Virus record (IMG/VR): IMGVR_UViG_3300010392_000788
Location: 1 to 43,771 of that record
DNA length: 43,771 nt
DNA from: a virus
Reading direction: 5' to 3' (one strand)
Positions 24,134-32,028 of the stretch are shown piece after piece. How positions within the stretch are numbered: the first letter of the stretch is position 1; every line of letters starts with the position of its first letter. Both the position numbers and the translations under genes were made by a program. The notes beneath the pieces are model-generated. The model made no database searches. It had not been told where the DNA came from and saw only the letters and a list, made by a program, of their open reading frames with translations.

Positions 24134-24729
24134 TAGTAAGCTGCCCGCTCAAAGAGACTGATGATTCGATCGTAGGCGACTTCCTGGCTATGCAGTGCGG
24201 ACCCCTCTTGCGCTGGATCGAAGAACCACTTACCGATGCAGAGCAGTATCGCTTGCTTAAAGATTCGTGGGACGGTTGTTGGCCCGCCGTATCCTGCAAC
24301 AAACGTGACCTGAACAGCGTTCGGGTTGTCTGGCTGCACAGGAGGCCACTCAACCTCTGGGGCCCTGAACACCACACCGCGTCCTGCGTCGAATACATAC
24401 TCACTCGTAGCCAACGTCTGGGTGGACCCGTCCGTGTCGACATATTGGATGAGCGAAACCGACTGCACCGCATCCTTGTGCAATACTATGCCTTCAGAGT
24501 GGTCACAAGTCTCTGCCCAGTCAAACTGGGTTTGCTTGTATGTAGCTGTAACAACCTGCTTGTCCAGGTCGTGCTCAACGCGGTCCGTGGCTGCCTCCAT
24601 AAGCAGAGTCAGGCCATCGTCATGCGTGGTGTCGTCAGGCGACAGTCTCAGGTGAGACTTCACTTCCGCCAGTGTCACCGGTAGCGACGCTGGCTGGCTC
24701 GTTCTCTGCAATGTCCAGTGTACTGTCAT
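24133..24729 (-). CDS. Head-tail connector (phiE125 gp8 / gp6-like)
   Basis: A 198-residue protein starting with SLPVTLAEVKSHLRLSPDD, then LMEAATDRVEHDLDKQVV, and later VQVTFVAGYGG. The PVTLAEvKxHLR start and vtfvAGYG are characteristic of the phiE125 gp8 connector family that attaches under the portal as an adaptor ring. The helical C-terminus (RIFKQAILLCIGKWFFDPAQ) is also typical. It overlaps the gene before it by 95 bases, which is long but consistent with the conserved N-terminus. Confidence 0.85.
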   Translation of the reverse strand: MTVHWTLQRTSQPASLPVTLAEVKSHLRLSPDDTTHDDGLTLLMEAATDRVEHDLDKQVVTATYKQTQFDWAETCDHSEGIVLHKDAVQSVSLIQYVDTDGSTQTLATSEYVFDAGRGVVFRAPEVEWPPVQPDNPNAVQVTFVAGYGGPTTVPRIFKQAILLCIGKWFFDPAQEGSALHSQEVAYDRIISLFERAAY

Positions 24730-25003
24730 CTACAGATTCATCCTCAGGACTCTCGACAACTCTTGGTGCAAGTTCGCCACTCTTCAAACGCTTCGTGTTT
24801 GGCTTGATTTTTGACGCTGCACTTTCGAGCTTCTCTTGAAGTTCCTTAGACTGTCTTGCAACAAGCGATTTGTATTTCTTTTGCGGAACAAGCACGCCAA
24901 ACTTCACGAGGGTCTTGAAGACACCCTCTTTCAAGTCAGCCTGCTCTACCGCTTGGCCCACCTGGTATCCAGAGCGGGCCTTTGTGAAGCAGTATTTAGC
25001 CAT
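24635..25003 (-). CDS. Unknown protein between capsid and connector genes
   Basis: A 122-residue protein: a small N-terminal domain (about 1-45, YQVGQAVEQADLKEGVF), a Lys-rich helix, then an acidic, disordered C-terminal tail (DESVDDSTLDIAENEPAS). The ATG overlaps the capsid stop (TAATG). Size and place suit a head-tail or head-decorating component, but no family is recognised. The tail-encoding part overlaps the connector gene. Confidence 0.6.
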   Translation of the reverse strand: MAKYCFTKARSGYQVGQAVEQADLKEGVFKTLVKFGVLVPQKKYKSLVARQSKELQEKLESAASKIKPNTKRLKSGELAPRVVESPEDESVDDSTLDIAENEPASVATGDTGGSEVSPETVA

Positions 25004-26244
25004 TAGCCAGTGATGGTAATCTTTCCGAGTACTTCGGGGTTGGCGACCTTGAGATCGATACGCTCAGTGCCGATGACGCCAACTTGGTCGTTTTCCGCGT
25101 AAAGCTCGTTCAGAACCTTGAAGGACCATTGGCGACGATCACCAAGGTAGCAGCCGATTCCAAGGTCTCCGAAGACAGCCAGCAAGTCGCCAGCGGTCGA
25201 CGCCGTCGATCCTGACATCACGTTTACGAAGTTCACTGGATACCCGAGCAGCATGGGACGCTGCGCGCCCTCCAGGTTTGCGATCGTGTTTCCGCCCGCT
25301 GCGTTCAGAAGGTCGCGGATTGGCCCATGAAGCAGGGTTGGGTTCATGTACCATTCGTTGACCGCACCGACGATTGGGTTGCCGATCGAAACCGTGCATG
25401 CCGTCAGGTCGTCCAGGCCCAGGGCGGCGACGGAGGCGACGTTAGTGTCGCTGACGTTTGAATCACCCTCGATTCCCGTAGTGTTTACGCCACCGCTGAC
25501 TCCCAAGAACAGGTTGGTGTCCTCAGCGGTTGCCACCGAATAGGCGATGGACTCAACAACCGTATCCATGATCGAAATCACAGAATCCTCGCCAACTTCG
25601 CTGGACATCTTGACCAACGCAGCGATCTTCTTGGCGGTCAGATTGATCTGAGCGAACGTAACGTCGCTCTCGGTAATTGCTGCGGCTTCCGCAGGGTAGT
25701 AGACGGTAGCGTGCGCCGTCAACTTTGGAATGTCCTGCGTCAGGGCGGTCATCACGATGCGACGACACTTTTGGCGAGCAATGCCGCGTGTCTCAAGCAA
25801 GTTGATGAGCGTGTTCGCCAACGGCGCCGGAACGGTGAACCCGCCCTTTGCGTCAGTGCCGACGCTTTGAGCAGCCAAGATCTCACCGGCCTTGGTATCG
25901 CCATTGATGTAGGCCAGATAGCGGCTCGCCAGATACGCATCCTCTGCACTGGCAAAGTGCCGCGACTTCTGCCCCGATAGGACTCGCGGAAGCTTCACTG
26001 AATCATTCACAACCACGCCCTGAACCCCCGGAGTATCTTTGTCTTTCGTTCTTCGTGCGATGACTTCAGCGCGAGCCTTCGCGTATGCTTCAGCAGACTC
26101 AAGCTCTGCCTCAAATTCCTTAACCTTCGCGTTCAACTCCACAACGCGGTCGCCGCTGTCATCGTTGTCAAGCTCGACAAGCGTTTCCAGTTCAACGGTG
26201 ACTTCTTCCAGCGATGCCTTGATTTCTTCAACAGTGCGAGCCAT
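25003..26244 (-). CDS. HK97-fold major capsid protein
   Basis: A 413-residue capsid protein. The N-terminal 70 residues are a charged coiled coil (the delta domain, normally removed by the prohead protease). The HK97 body starts at about residue 130: GTDAKGGFTVPAPLANTLIN, then TESDVTFAQINLTAKKIAAL (E-loop and spine region), VKMSSEVGEDS, and NEWYMNPTLLHGPIRDLLNA. The C-terminus GTERIDLKVANPEVLGKI is typical. ATG at 26244 chosen; an in-frame TTG at 26262 has no Shine-Dalgarno. It has its own promoter and a hairpin leader. Confidence 0.95.
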   Translation of the reverse strand: MARTVEEIKASLEEVTVELETLVELDNDDSGDRVVELNAKVKEFEAELESAEAYAKARAEVIARRTKDKDTPGVQGVVVNDSVKLPRVLSGQKSRHFASAEDAYLASRYLAYINGDTKAGEILAAQSVGTDAKGGFTVPAPLANTLINLLETRGIARQKCRRIVMTALTQDIPKLTAHATVYYPAEAAAITESDVTFAQINLTAKKIAALVKMSSEVGEDSVISIMDTVVESIAYSVATAEDTNLFLGVSGGVNTTGIEGDSNVSDTNVASVAALGLDDLTACTVSIGNPIVGAVNEWYMNPTLLHGPIRDLLNAAGGNTIANLEGAQRPMLLGYPVNFVNVMSGSTASTAGDLLAVFGDLGIGCYLGDRRQWSFKVLNELYAENDQVGVIGTERIDLKVANPEVLGKITITG

Positions 26245-26283
26245 CTCTCTTTTTTCTCTCAAAGGGCTGTGTGTTTGCTAAAT

Positions 26284-26316
26284 CTGCGTGTTACCACCAT
26301 TCTTAGTGACACGCAG
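26284..26316 (-). other. Hairpin in the capsid mRNA leader
   Basis: CTGCGTGTTAC (26284-26294) and GTGACACGCAG (26306-26316) form an 11-bp stem with one wobble pair and an 11-nt loop. It lies in the 5' leader of the capsid transcript, with no U tract. It could protect the abundant capsid mRNA from decay. Confidence 0.65.
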
Positions 26317-26342
26317 GCCACCGAAAGAGGGGTTAGCTGGCA

Positions 26343-26371
26343 ATTATAGCATAAATTGGAAAATAGTAAAA
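26343..26371 (-). promoter_or_regulatory. Extended -10 promoter of the capsid gene
   Basis: On the minus strand TGCTATAAT gives a perfect -10 (26343-26348) with the extended TG. The -35 region at about 26366-26371 (TTTTAC) is poor, so activation or the extended element must compensate. TTTTCCA, also found in the small-terminase promoter, lies 8 nt before the -10. Transcription should start near 26336, about 92 nt before the capsid ATG. Confidence 0.65.
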
Positions 26372-27013
26372 CTAACCGCCCAAATGGCGTCTTGCTCGCT
26401 GGATTGACATCCTGGCGAGGGCTGCGAGGGCAGGATTCATGCCAAAGGTGGCGACAGGAGTAGCCTGTTTGGCCTGGTGGCCAGCAGTATCGGCCCCTGG
26501 GTCAGTCACGGAGTCCACGAAACCAGCTTCTAACGCCTGCGGGGCGTCGTACCAGGTCTCGTTGGTCATTGCCTCCAGCAGCTCAGCCTGGTCCATGCCA
26601 GTCTTCTCCGAGTAGACTTCGGCCAGATCCCTGTCCATCATCTCCATTAGATCGGCAGTGTGCTTAAAGTCGCGGCAGTTGCCTACGGCCACGGTCCACG
26701 CACGGTGGATCATGTACTTCGCATTCTTGAACATCGAGACGGTGTCGGCTGCACATGCTATCAGTGTGGCGCCAGAGGCGCACAGTGCGTCAATATGCAC
26801 ATGAACCTTATGTGGGAACGCTTTAATTGCGTTGTATGCCGAAATGCTTTCAGTGACAACGCCACCTGGAGAATTAAGGTTGATCGTCACAGGCCCATCG
26901 TGGTCGCTCAGCGCCTCGGCTAGCATATCCGATGAGATCATGGTTTCCTCATCGGTGCCGATGACACCTCTAAACGTAATTACGCCGTTTTCGACATCAT
27001 TTTTGAACCGCAT
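26372..27013 (-). CDS. ClpP-like prohead protease
   Basis: A 213-residue S14-type peptidase. GVIGTDEET, then PVTINLNSPGGVVTESISAY (oxyanion loop), HIDALCASGATLIA (nucleophile Ser) and KYMIHRAWTVAVG (His) mark the ClpP fold; an Asp further on (MDRDLAEVY region) can complete the triad. It trims scaffolding and the capsid delta domain during head maturation. ATG at 27013 with GGAG nine nt upstream, overlapping the portal stop by 17 bases. Portal, protease, capsid is the normal order. Confidence 0.9.
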   Translation of the reverse strand: MRFKNDVENGVITFRGVIGTDEETMISSDMLAEALSDHDGPVTINLNSPGGVVTESISAYNAIKAFPHKVHVHIDALCASGATLIACAADTVSMFKNAKYMIHRAWTVAVGNCRDFKHTADLMEMMDRDLAEVYSEKTGMDQAELLEAMTNETWYDAPQALEAGFVDSVTDPGADTAGHQAKQATPVATFGMNPALAALARMSIQRARRHLGG

Positions 27014-28304
27014 TACTGTCGTCTCCCTCGCTTTCGCTTGCTTCCGGTTTCTCTTCCGCCTCTGGCTTGCCGCCAACGGCGTGGTAATCGTCTTTCAGGT
27101 CATCCACGGGTTGGAGCCCGTGCATTTCACGCACATCATTGCCGCTCACCGCTTGCTGCTGGCGAAGCTTTGACGTGTATTCAGCCAGAGAGATCTTGTC
27201 GTGAACATACAACACTGACGTATTTAGCTTATACTTGTAGCGCCCAGTGATACGCTGCTGCGGGCTCAGCATTTTCTTGTCCGCCTCGGCTTCGATCTTT
27301 CCGATCCATCGCCCGAGGCAGTTTGTCAGATACGCTGAGTTCCTCTCCGTGACGGACTTATACGTCGACCCGGTATTGTCGCCAAACACAGACTCAAGCA
27401 GGAAGATCATTGCCATTCCTTCACGCTGGAACTGGCGTTGCTCAACGTATCCACTGTTGTTTGTATCATTTGGAAGCACATGGGCGGTCATCCCGCTGTG
27501 GATTAGCGCGGTCTTTCCGGCCTTGTCCAATCCCCGGTGTGCCTTGTTAAATCCATCCATAAATTCCTGTCGATCCTTCTCGGCCTTAAATGCACCTCGC
27601 GGCGCCTCAAGGATCAGTCCAGGTCGCCCCGCATTGCGAAACATCGAGCCGGAAGCTTCTTGGCCAGCAATTGCAAGACCAAAGGCATCTTTCAGCAGAT
27701 CAATCGGGCTATCGCCCCACAACCCGTTAGATGACAGGCCCATAACATAGAAAACTTCCTTGTCTTCTAGGACATACATCTGGCCATTGCTCAACTCGCG
27801 GTCTTTGAGCGGTCCAACCTCAGTCCCTGTATTAAGAGTGACAACATGATACCGCTCGCCGTCGTGGATGACGGTCTGTGCATTTGCGGCTTGGATCGGG
27901 TACAGTGCAACTGGAACTCCACGGGCGTTTCTTTCGATATAAAGTCGACCATTCCCATGCACAAGTGCGTCAAACATCAACTTCTCCATCACCGTGAAGC
28001 GATTGAAGAACTGCGACCCACTCGAAAACGCGACAGCACCAGGATCGCCAACAACCTTGGTCGTTACTGTTCCGCCATCAGACACAAGCTGCCTGCACTC
28101 GACTTCCATCTGAGCGATATGGCCAGTGATCTTTTGGATCGCCATATTGACTTCTGGGATGCCGAGAATCGTCCTGTAGGTTACCGGGATTCCAGCGGCG
28201 GAGTTCGCTGAGATGCCCAGCGCCTGCATGAGCCATGCCGCAGGACTCTTCAACCCGGATGTCGCGGTTGCGAACATCGTTCCGATATTGCTGATAGCTG
28301 ACAT
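26997..28304 (-). CDS. HK97-type portal protein
   Basis: A 435-residue portal. Hallmarks are YRTILGIPEVNMAIQKITGHIAQMEVECRQ at the start (only its position, residues 43-73, matters), FNRFTVMEKLMFDALVHGNG, MFRNAGRPGLILEAP, and FLLESVFGDNTGSTYKSVTE, followed by a helical stem region. Twelve copies form the ring through which DNA enters. The acidic, Glu/Ser-rich tail is unstructured. The gene begins two bases after the large-terminase stop. Confidence 0.9.
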   Translation of the reverse strand: MSAISNIGTMFATATSGLKSPAAWLMQALGISANSAAGIPVTYRTILGIPEVNMAIQKITGHIAQMEVECRQLVSDGGTVTTKVVGDPGAVAFSSGSQFFNRFTVMEKLMFDALVHGNGRLYIERNARGVPVALYPIQAANAQTVIHDGERYHVVTLNTGTEVGPLKDRELSNGQMYVLEDKEVFYVMGLSSNGLWGDSPIDLLKDAFGLAIAGQEASGSMFRNAGRPGLILEAPRGAFKAEKDRQEFMDGFNKAHRGLDKAGKTALIHSGMTAHVLPNDTNNSGYVEQRQFQREGMAMIFLLESVFGDNTGSTYKSVTERNSAYLTNCLGRWIGKIEAEADKKMLSPQQRITGRYKYKLNTSVLYVHDKISLAEYTSKLRQQQAVSGNDVREMHGLQPVDDLKDDYHAVGGKPEAEEKPEASESEGDDSNAVQK

Positions 28305-28305
28305 A

Positions 28306-30063
28306 TTAGTAGGTTAGAAATCCTGTGGTTCTTCCTGGCGACACCATGGCTCGGCTAAAAGCCATAGTTAAAGCCACGACTGGGTCAATCTTTTCAGCAC
28401 ACTCAGCCTTGGCATACATGACACGATCATTGCGGTCGGAAACCAGGACTGCGTTCTGGATACACCACCTAAGAAGCCTGTCGCCGTCGTGCGTGAACCG
28501 GCCATCGGCAATGGCTTGGCGCAGTTCACATATAGGCTCGTTGAAGTGCCTTGTGGACTGTGCCATGGTGACAGCCTCCAGCCCTTCGCTTTCCAGCCTT
28601 TCGCCAGTTGCTTGTGCCTGGTACGGGTCAAATGCGACTTGGTAGCATCCGTGCTCGCTGCACTGCTCCATGACGTCACGTTCGAGATCGGATAGCGGGT
28701 ACTTCGACTGCCTGATGAGCCCCGAGTCGATGAAGTCGACAAACGGCTTCGCCGATGTGTCTCTCACTGTGTCGTGGGCAAGGTACGCAAACACCCTTCC
28801 TTCGTAGCGGTACACAGGGTGCTCATCACCGTGATCATCTTCCGCAATGTCACCAGTGTCAAAGCGAGCAACAATAGCAAATGCAGCCAAATCATCGCGG
28901 CTTCCAAGGTCAATGCCGCATCCGAAAGCGTCCGCTTCCGACCAGTCGCTAAGTTCACCTTCACATTTGTCATACTGGTCAATATCAAATGCACTGTCTA
29001 GATTGCTCACCAGGCGATTGCCATGATACCTGGTGAATCTGTTGAGTGCGACTTTGTCTACCCGAGCTGGCTTAGCCTGACTCTCCAGGTACTCTTCGGT
29101 CATCGTGACCCCGAGGCACGGATTGGCCTTCAGCCAGTTCGCTGGATCAAGCGGGTCGTCATCTTCGTCGAGTTCGTAGCTCAGCGTGAAGTATGATTCG
29201 TCGATATGATCGCCTACTGCAACGCCAGTTGCGTAACTCCACTCGGACTTCCACACCTCGGAGGAAGTTGACCCTGCCGTTGTAGTCACAATAAAAAGCG
29301 GCTGAGAGCGAGACCCGGAGCCGGTTTTCATGGTATTGATAAACTCCATTTGGTTGCCCTGCGAGCGAAACGCATGAAGTTCGTCGATCTGTACGATACT
29401 TGGGTTCAGGCCATCAAACGCCTTGTCGGAACCAACCGTAACAATGTGGCCTCCGTTGTGCCTGTATGTGATCTGCTTATTTTTGTGATCGCTCATCGAG
29501 GCAATATGCGGAGACTGCGCTCGCATACGGATGCACTCGGCCATCGTCACCTTGTCGGCCTGCTCTTTCTTGGAGGCGGCCAAGACAACCTGTGCGACAG
29601 ACTCAAATACCCCGGTGATCGGGTTGCGATCGAATCCAGCCCCAAAAATACACAACGCAGCTGCGAGAGTTGACTTCCCGTTCTTTCTTGCTACGGAGAT
29701 GTAAGCCTTGGTGAACCTTCGGCAGTGGTTGTCGACACGCTTCCACCCAAAGATAGAGGCGATCGCAAACGCCTGCCATGGCTGCAAAACGAACGGCTTG
29801 CCAACATCCTTGCCGATCGAATGTTTGATCATCGTCGGATAGAAGTCGCAAACGGCCCTCGCGTGATCGGCGTCAAAGTAATACGGAAATTCATCCGTAT
29901 GCTGCCTTCGAAGGTCATTGATAAAGCGTCTGCAAGACCCGATCACCGAATTGCAGGCCGTGATTCTGCCGCCTAAGACGCCGTCAACGTAGTCGTTAAT
30001 TACCCAAATGGGGTCATCACGGTCCACTGCCAAGCCTCGCCAAAAGATCGGCAACCTCATCAT
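28306..30063 (-). CDS. Terminase large subunit
   Basis: About 585 residues. The ATPase has Walker A SVARKNGKST and Walker B PSIVQIDELHAF, followed by the coupling region VTTTAGSTSSEVW. The nuclease domain has GCGIDLGSRDDLAAF, QVAFDPYQA and the final KIDPVVALTMAFSRAM, giving the three acidic metal ligands. This is the HK97-like Terminase_1 pattern that pumps and cuts the concatemer. The ATG at 30063 has AGGA five nt upstream. A GTG at 30027, also with AGG, is a shorter alternative, and the frame stays open to 30126. Confidence 0.9.
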   Translation of the reverse strand: MMRLPIFWRGLAVDRDDPIWVINDYVDGVLGGRITACNSVIGSCRRFINDLRRQHTDEFPYYFDADHARAVCDFYPTMIKHSIGKDVGKPFVLQPWQAFAIASIFGWKRVDNHCRRFTKAYISVARKNGKSTLAAALCIFGAGFDRNPITGVFESVAQVVLAASKKEQADKVTMAECIRMRAQSPHIASMSDHKNKQITYRHNGGHIVTVGSDKAFDGLNPSIVQIDELHAFRSQGNQMEFINTMKTGSGSRSQPLFIVTTTAGSTSSEVWKSEWSYATGVAVGDHIDESYFTLSYELDEDDDPLDPANWLKANPCLGVTMTEEYLESQAKPARVDKVALNRFTRYHGNRLVSNLDSAFDIDQYDKCEGELSDWSEADAFGCGIDLGSRDDLAAFAIVARFDTGDIAEDDHGDEHPVYRYEGRVFAYLAHDTVRDTSAKPFVDFIDSGLIRQSKYPLSDLERDVMEQCSEHGCYQVAFDPYQAQATGERLESEGLEAVTMAQSTRHFNEPICELRQAIADGRFTHDGDRLLRWCIQNAVLVSDRNDRVMYAKAECAEKIDPVVALTMAFSRAMVSPGRTTGFLTY

Positions 30064-30502
30064 CAGAATCCTGACTACGGTCCACTGGCTTTGCAAGCGA
30101 AGCCCTTGCGGACGGCGTGAGGCCAAGCTCGGACATCAACTTCACGTGCAGCTGCGCATATCTCTGGTAGTTTGTCGCAGACCCGCTTGCCTTCTGGCCA
30201 CCATCCCGCGTTATCGAGGTGTCGCCATTATCCTGAAGATCTTTTGCGCACAGCAGTAGCTGCCTGTAGTTTAGCACGTAGGCGGTCAACAAGTGTGCAT
30301 CCTGTGTGCAAATGAGGCCCATCGATTGCAGCTTTTTGACAGTGTCGTCCCACAAATCTGACGACATCTTGTCGCCTTCGATAATGCTCGGCTTAGGCGG
30401 ACAATCATCGTCCACGGGGATAATTTCCCTAACCCGCTCTGGATGCTTCTTTGCCGAGCCATCAATTGCGGCCAGCTTCTGGTTCTTTGGTCTAGGTGCC
30501 AT
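30017..30502 (-). CDS. Terminase small subunit (P27 family)
   Basis: A 161-residue protein with a basic N-terminus, PPKPSIIEGDKMSSDLWDDT, LNYRQLLLCAKDLQDNG, and the family hallmark MSELGLTPSARASL near the end. It recognises the packaging site and delivers DNA to the large subunit. The perfect -10 box of its promoter lies only seven nt before the ATG, so its mRNA may be leaderless; no Shine-Dalgarno is present. It overlaps the large-terminase gene. Confidence 0.85.
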   Translation of the reverse strand: MAPRPKNQKLAAIDGSAKKHPERVREIIPVDDDCPPKPSIIEGDKMSSDLWDDTVKKLQSMGLICTQDAHLLTAYVLNYRQLLLCAKDLQDNGDTSITRDGGQKASGSATNYQRYAQLHVKLMSELGLTPSARASLAKPVDRSQDSDDEVADLLARLGSGP

Positions 30503-30509
30503 CGATCAA

Positions 30510-30540
30510 ATTATACCAGATTTTCCACGAAATGGAAAAT
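30510..30540 (-). promoter_or_regulatory. Small-terminase promoter with overlapping inverted repeat
   Basis: Minus strand: TTTCCA (30533-30538, 4 of 6 for -35), 17 nt, then TATAAT (30510-30515) preceded by TGG. ATTTTCCA (30520-30527) and TGGAAAAT (30533-30540) are perfect inverted arms within the promoter, a probable regulator site. Transcription should start at about 30502-30503, on or beside the ATG. Confidence 0.7.
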
Positions 30541-30544
30541 ATGA

Positions 30545-30940
30545 CTAGCAGCGAATCCGATACGGGATCCCGAACACCCATCCGTGCATGACCTGGAGCC
30601 TTGGTGGGAGGTTTAGCCTCTTCCACTCGCCGCCAGTGAAGTGCTCGGTATAGGGCTTTTTGTTGACATTTTCCGTGAACGGGTCAATAAATCGCCACCC
30701 ATCGCCAGGATGCGGCGGAGCTGATCTAGGAACAGCAGCCGGTCGATTCCTTGCCAGACCGCTGGGGATTTCGCTGGCTGGTGTCCAGGTTCCTGCGACA
30801 TCGCATATCATATGGGGGAGATGTGCATCGAAGTCGTCAACGTCAGGGTCGACAAACCGAAAGCCGATTGGCGGATTGTTGTCAAAACTGGGACCGTTGC
30901 TTGCGGTTGTCAGTTCCCTTAATAGGTCGCGATGATCCAT
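30545..30940 (-). CDS. Unknown protein with duplicated motif
   Basis: A 131-residue protein with two related segments: GFRFVDPDVDDFDAHLPHMI followed by a W, and GWRFIDPFTENVNKKPYTEH followed by GGEWKRL. The shared pattern (G.RF.DP, then an aromatic/charged stretch and W) indicates an internal duplication of about 30-45 residues. It sits between two unknown genes and the terminase promoter and overlaps the upstream gene by 59 bases. Function unknown. Confidence 0.6.
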   Translation of the reverse strand: MDHRDLLRELTTASNGPSFDNNPPIGFRFVDPDVDDFDAHLPHMICDVAGTWTPASEIPSGLARNRPAAVPRSAPPHPGDGWRFIDPFTENVNKKPYTEHFTGGEWKRLNLPPRLQVMHGWVFGIPYRIRC

Positions 30941-31220
30941 GGAAGATTAGCCCTGGTGACTCGTTGCTGTCTGTTGGTTGGAAATATGCACCACTTTCGC
31001 TTGGGTTCATGAACTCAAACATCAGGAAGTTCGCAGCATCGACGAGAAATTCGGTGTTTTTGGTTTCATGATATTTGTTGATCCGCAACTGAACATTCCG
31101 CAGGAAGTCGCTAGTTGCTTCCTTCACTGGACCGTATTTATGATAGCTGACGGCAACGCGATGTAGCATTCCGTCTAGGAATTGTTGCGAGTACTCGCTC
31201 TTTGGCGCATGGTGGCTCAT
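30882..31220 (-). CDS. Unknown conserved-looking phage protein
   Basis: A 112-residue soluble protein: SQQFLDGMLHRVAVSYHKYG, a charged helix (LRINKYHETKNTEFLVDAAN), then FLMFEFMNPSESGAYFQPTD. The helical layout with conserved Glu/Asp/His near the Asn-rich part recalls small MazG-type helical proteins, but I cannot confirm that. The ATG overlaps the stop of the gene before it (TAATG). Confidence 0.6.
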   Translation of the reverse strand: MSHHAPKSEYSQQFLDGMLHRVAVSYHKYGPVKEATSDFLRNVQLRINKYHETKNTEFLVDAANFLMFEFMNPSESGAYFQPTDSNESPGLIFHGSSRPIKGTDNRKQRSQF

Positions 31221-31675
31221 TAGTAGATTGGCTCCAATTCGTAAGTTTCGGACGCTTCTTCGTGGCCATCTTCAAACAATACCGCGTACATCGTGAATGC
31301 GGTTACGCCACGTTCGCCGTCTGTGTACTCCCTAACGGCTTTCTGAAAAGCGTCGATGACAGCATTCATAAACTCAGCCATTGAGGCAGTTTCGTCAGTT
31401 ACCGGAACAGTAGGGTCCCTAACCAGTCCAGTCGACTCCAGAAACGTGGACGGCGTCAGCTTTCCGGCCCAGTTTTGTATATTTGGCCTCTTGCAGGTCT
31501 TTCCGCGCGCTCCTGGCGGCAATGGCTGCCCAACAAGGAAGTCCACCGGCAGCAGCCCGTTCACGGCCATTATGTCGGCTGAGATTTGACTTCCTGCTGG
31601 GGTGAATAGCGAGGCCACCGGCTTGATTTGTCCGTCCCGGCACTCGTTAACGGTGATTTTCAAGGTTTTTGCCAT
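31220..31675 (-). CDS. First leftward gene, unknown
   Basis: A 151-residue soluble protein, beta-rich at the start (TLKITVNECRDGQIKPVAS), with a middle LVGQPLPPGARGKTCKRP and a helical part (SMAEFMNAVIDAFQKAVREY). The ATG at 31675 has GGAG six nt upstream; further upstream ATGs at 31687 and 31729 are less well placed. It is the first gene left of the divergent control region, so probably early expressed. No family recognised. Confidence 0.6.
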   Translation of the reverse strand: MAKTLKITVNECRDGQIKPVASLFTPAGSQISADIMAVNGLLPVDFLVGQPLPPGARGKTCKRPNIQNWAGKLTPSTFLESTGLVRDPTVPVTDETASMAEFMNAVIDAFQKAVREYTDGERGVTAFTMYAVLFEDGHEEASETYELEPIY

Positions 31676-31701
31676 AATTTGCTCCATTTGTGACGCATTC
31701 C

Positions 31702-31730
31702 ATGATAGCACGGTTGACAAAAAAAACAAA
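31702..31730 (-). promoter_or_regulatory. Leftward extended -10 promoter
   Basis: Minus strand TGCTATCAT: TATCAT (31702-31707, 5 of 6) with extended TG. The -35 region (TTTGTT at 31725-31730) is weak. It overlaps the -35 box of the rightward promoter, so the two probably compete. Confidence 0.5.
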
Positions 31731-31741
31731 CATCCTATACT
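31714..31741 (+). promoter_or_regulatory. Rightward sigma70 promoter
   Basis: TTGACA (31714-31719, perfect) and TATACT (31736-31741, 5 of 6) are separated by 16 nt of A-rich DNA. Transcription should start near 31748 and run through a leader of about 280 nt to the primase gene. Confidence 0.8.
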
Positions 31742-32028
31742 TCCGCCTCATTCCCAATCGCCTAGGGAATTTTTGAGCAGGGCAGAAATGCGGTTTCGCT
31801 TATAAGGAATAATATAATAATATAATATATATATGATATATATATGTGTTATTCACATTATTCCTGTAGGGGGGGTTGTTTTATACTGTTCTACTCTTAG
31901 TATATTAGGGGTGGGGCCCTACCTGGGTGCAAAACAGGGAATTTCGGGAAAAAATCTAAAAAAGCCGCAAAACGCGGCATTTTCTACAAAAGTTGATACC
32001 AATCTACTCGGAGTAAAACAGGGAACGC
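31742..32028 (+). promoter_or_regulatory. Structured divergent control region / leader
   Basis: Contents of the noncoding stretch: an AT-rich block (31800-31850) of TA steps between inverted arms GGAATAAT (31806-31813) and ATTATTCC (31857-31864). A second inverted pair, TATACT (31882-31887) and AGTATA (31899-31904), follows. A direct repeat, AAAACAGGGAA, occurs at 31931-31941 and 32015-32025; the second copy supplies the Shine-Dalgarno of the primase gene. Regulator sites or a replication origin are both possible. Confidence 0.6.
31958..31985. terminator. Leader hairpin, terminator or attenuator
   Basis: GCCGC (31964-31968), loop AAAAC, GCGGC (31974-31978), followed on plus by ATTTTCT and on minus by six U. 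It is a stronger terminator leftwards; rightwards it lies in the leader of the primase mRNA and could act as a weak attenuator. Confidence 0.6.

Noticed and set aside
24127-24684. 185-codon plus-strand frame
   Set aside because: Antisense to the head-tail connector gene, which has a recognisable family signature.
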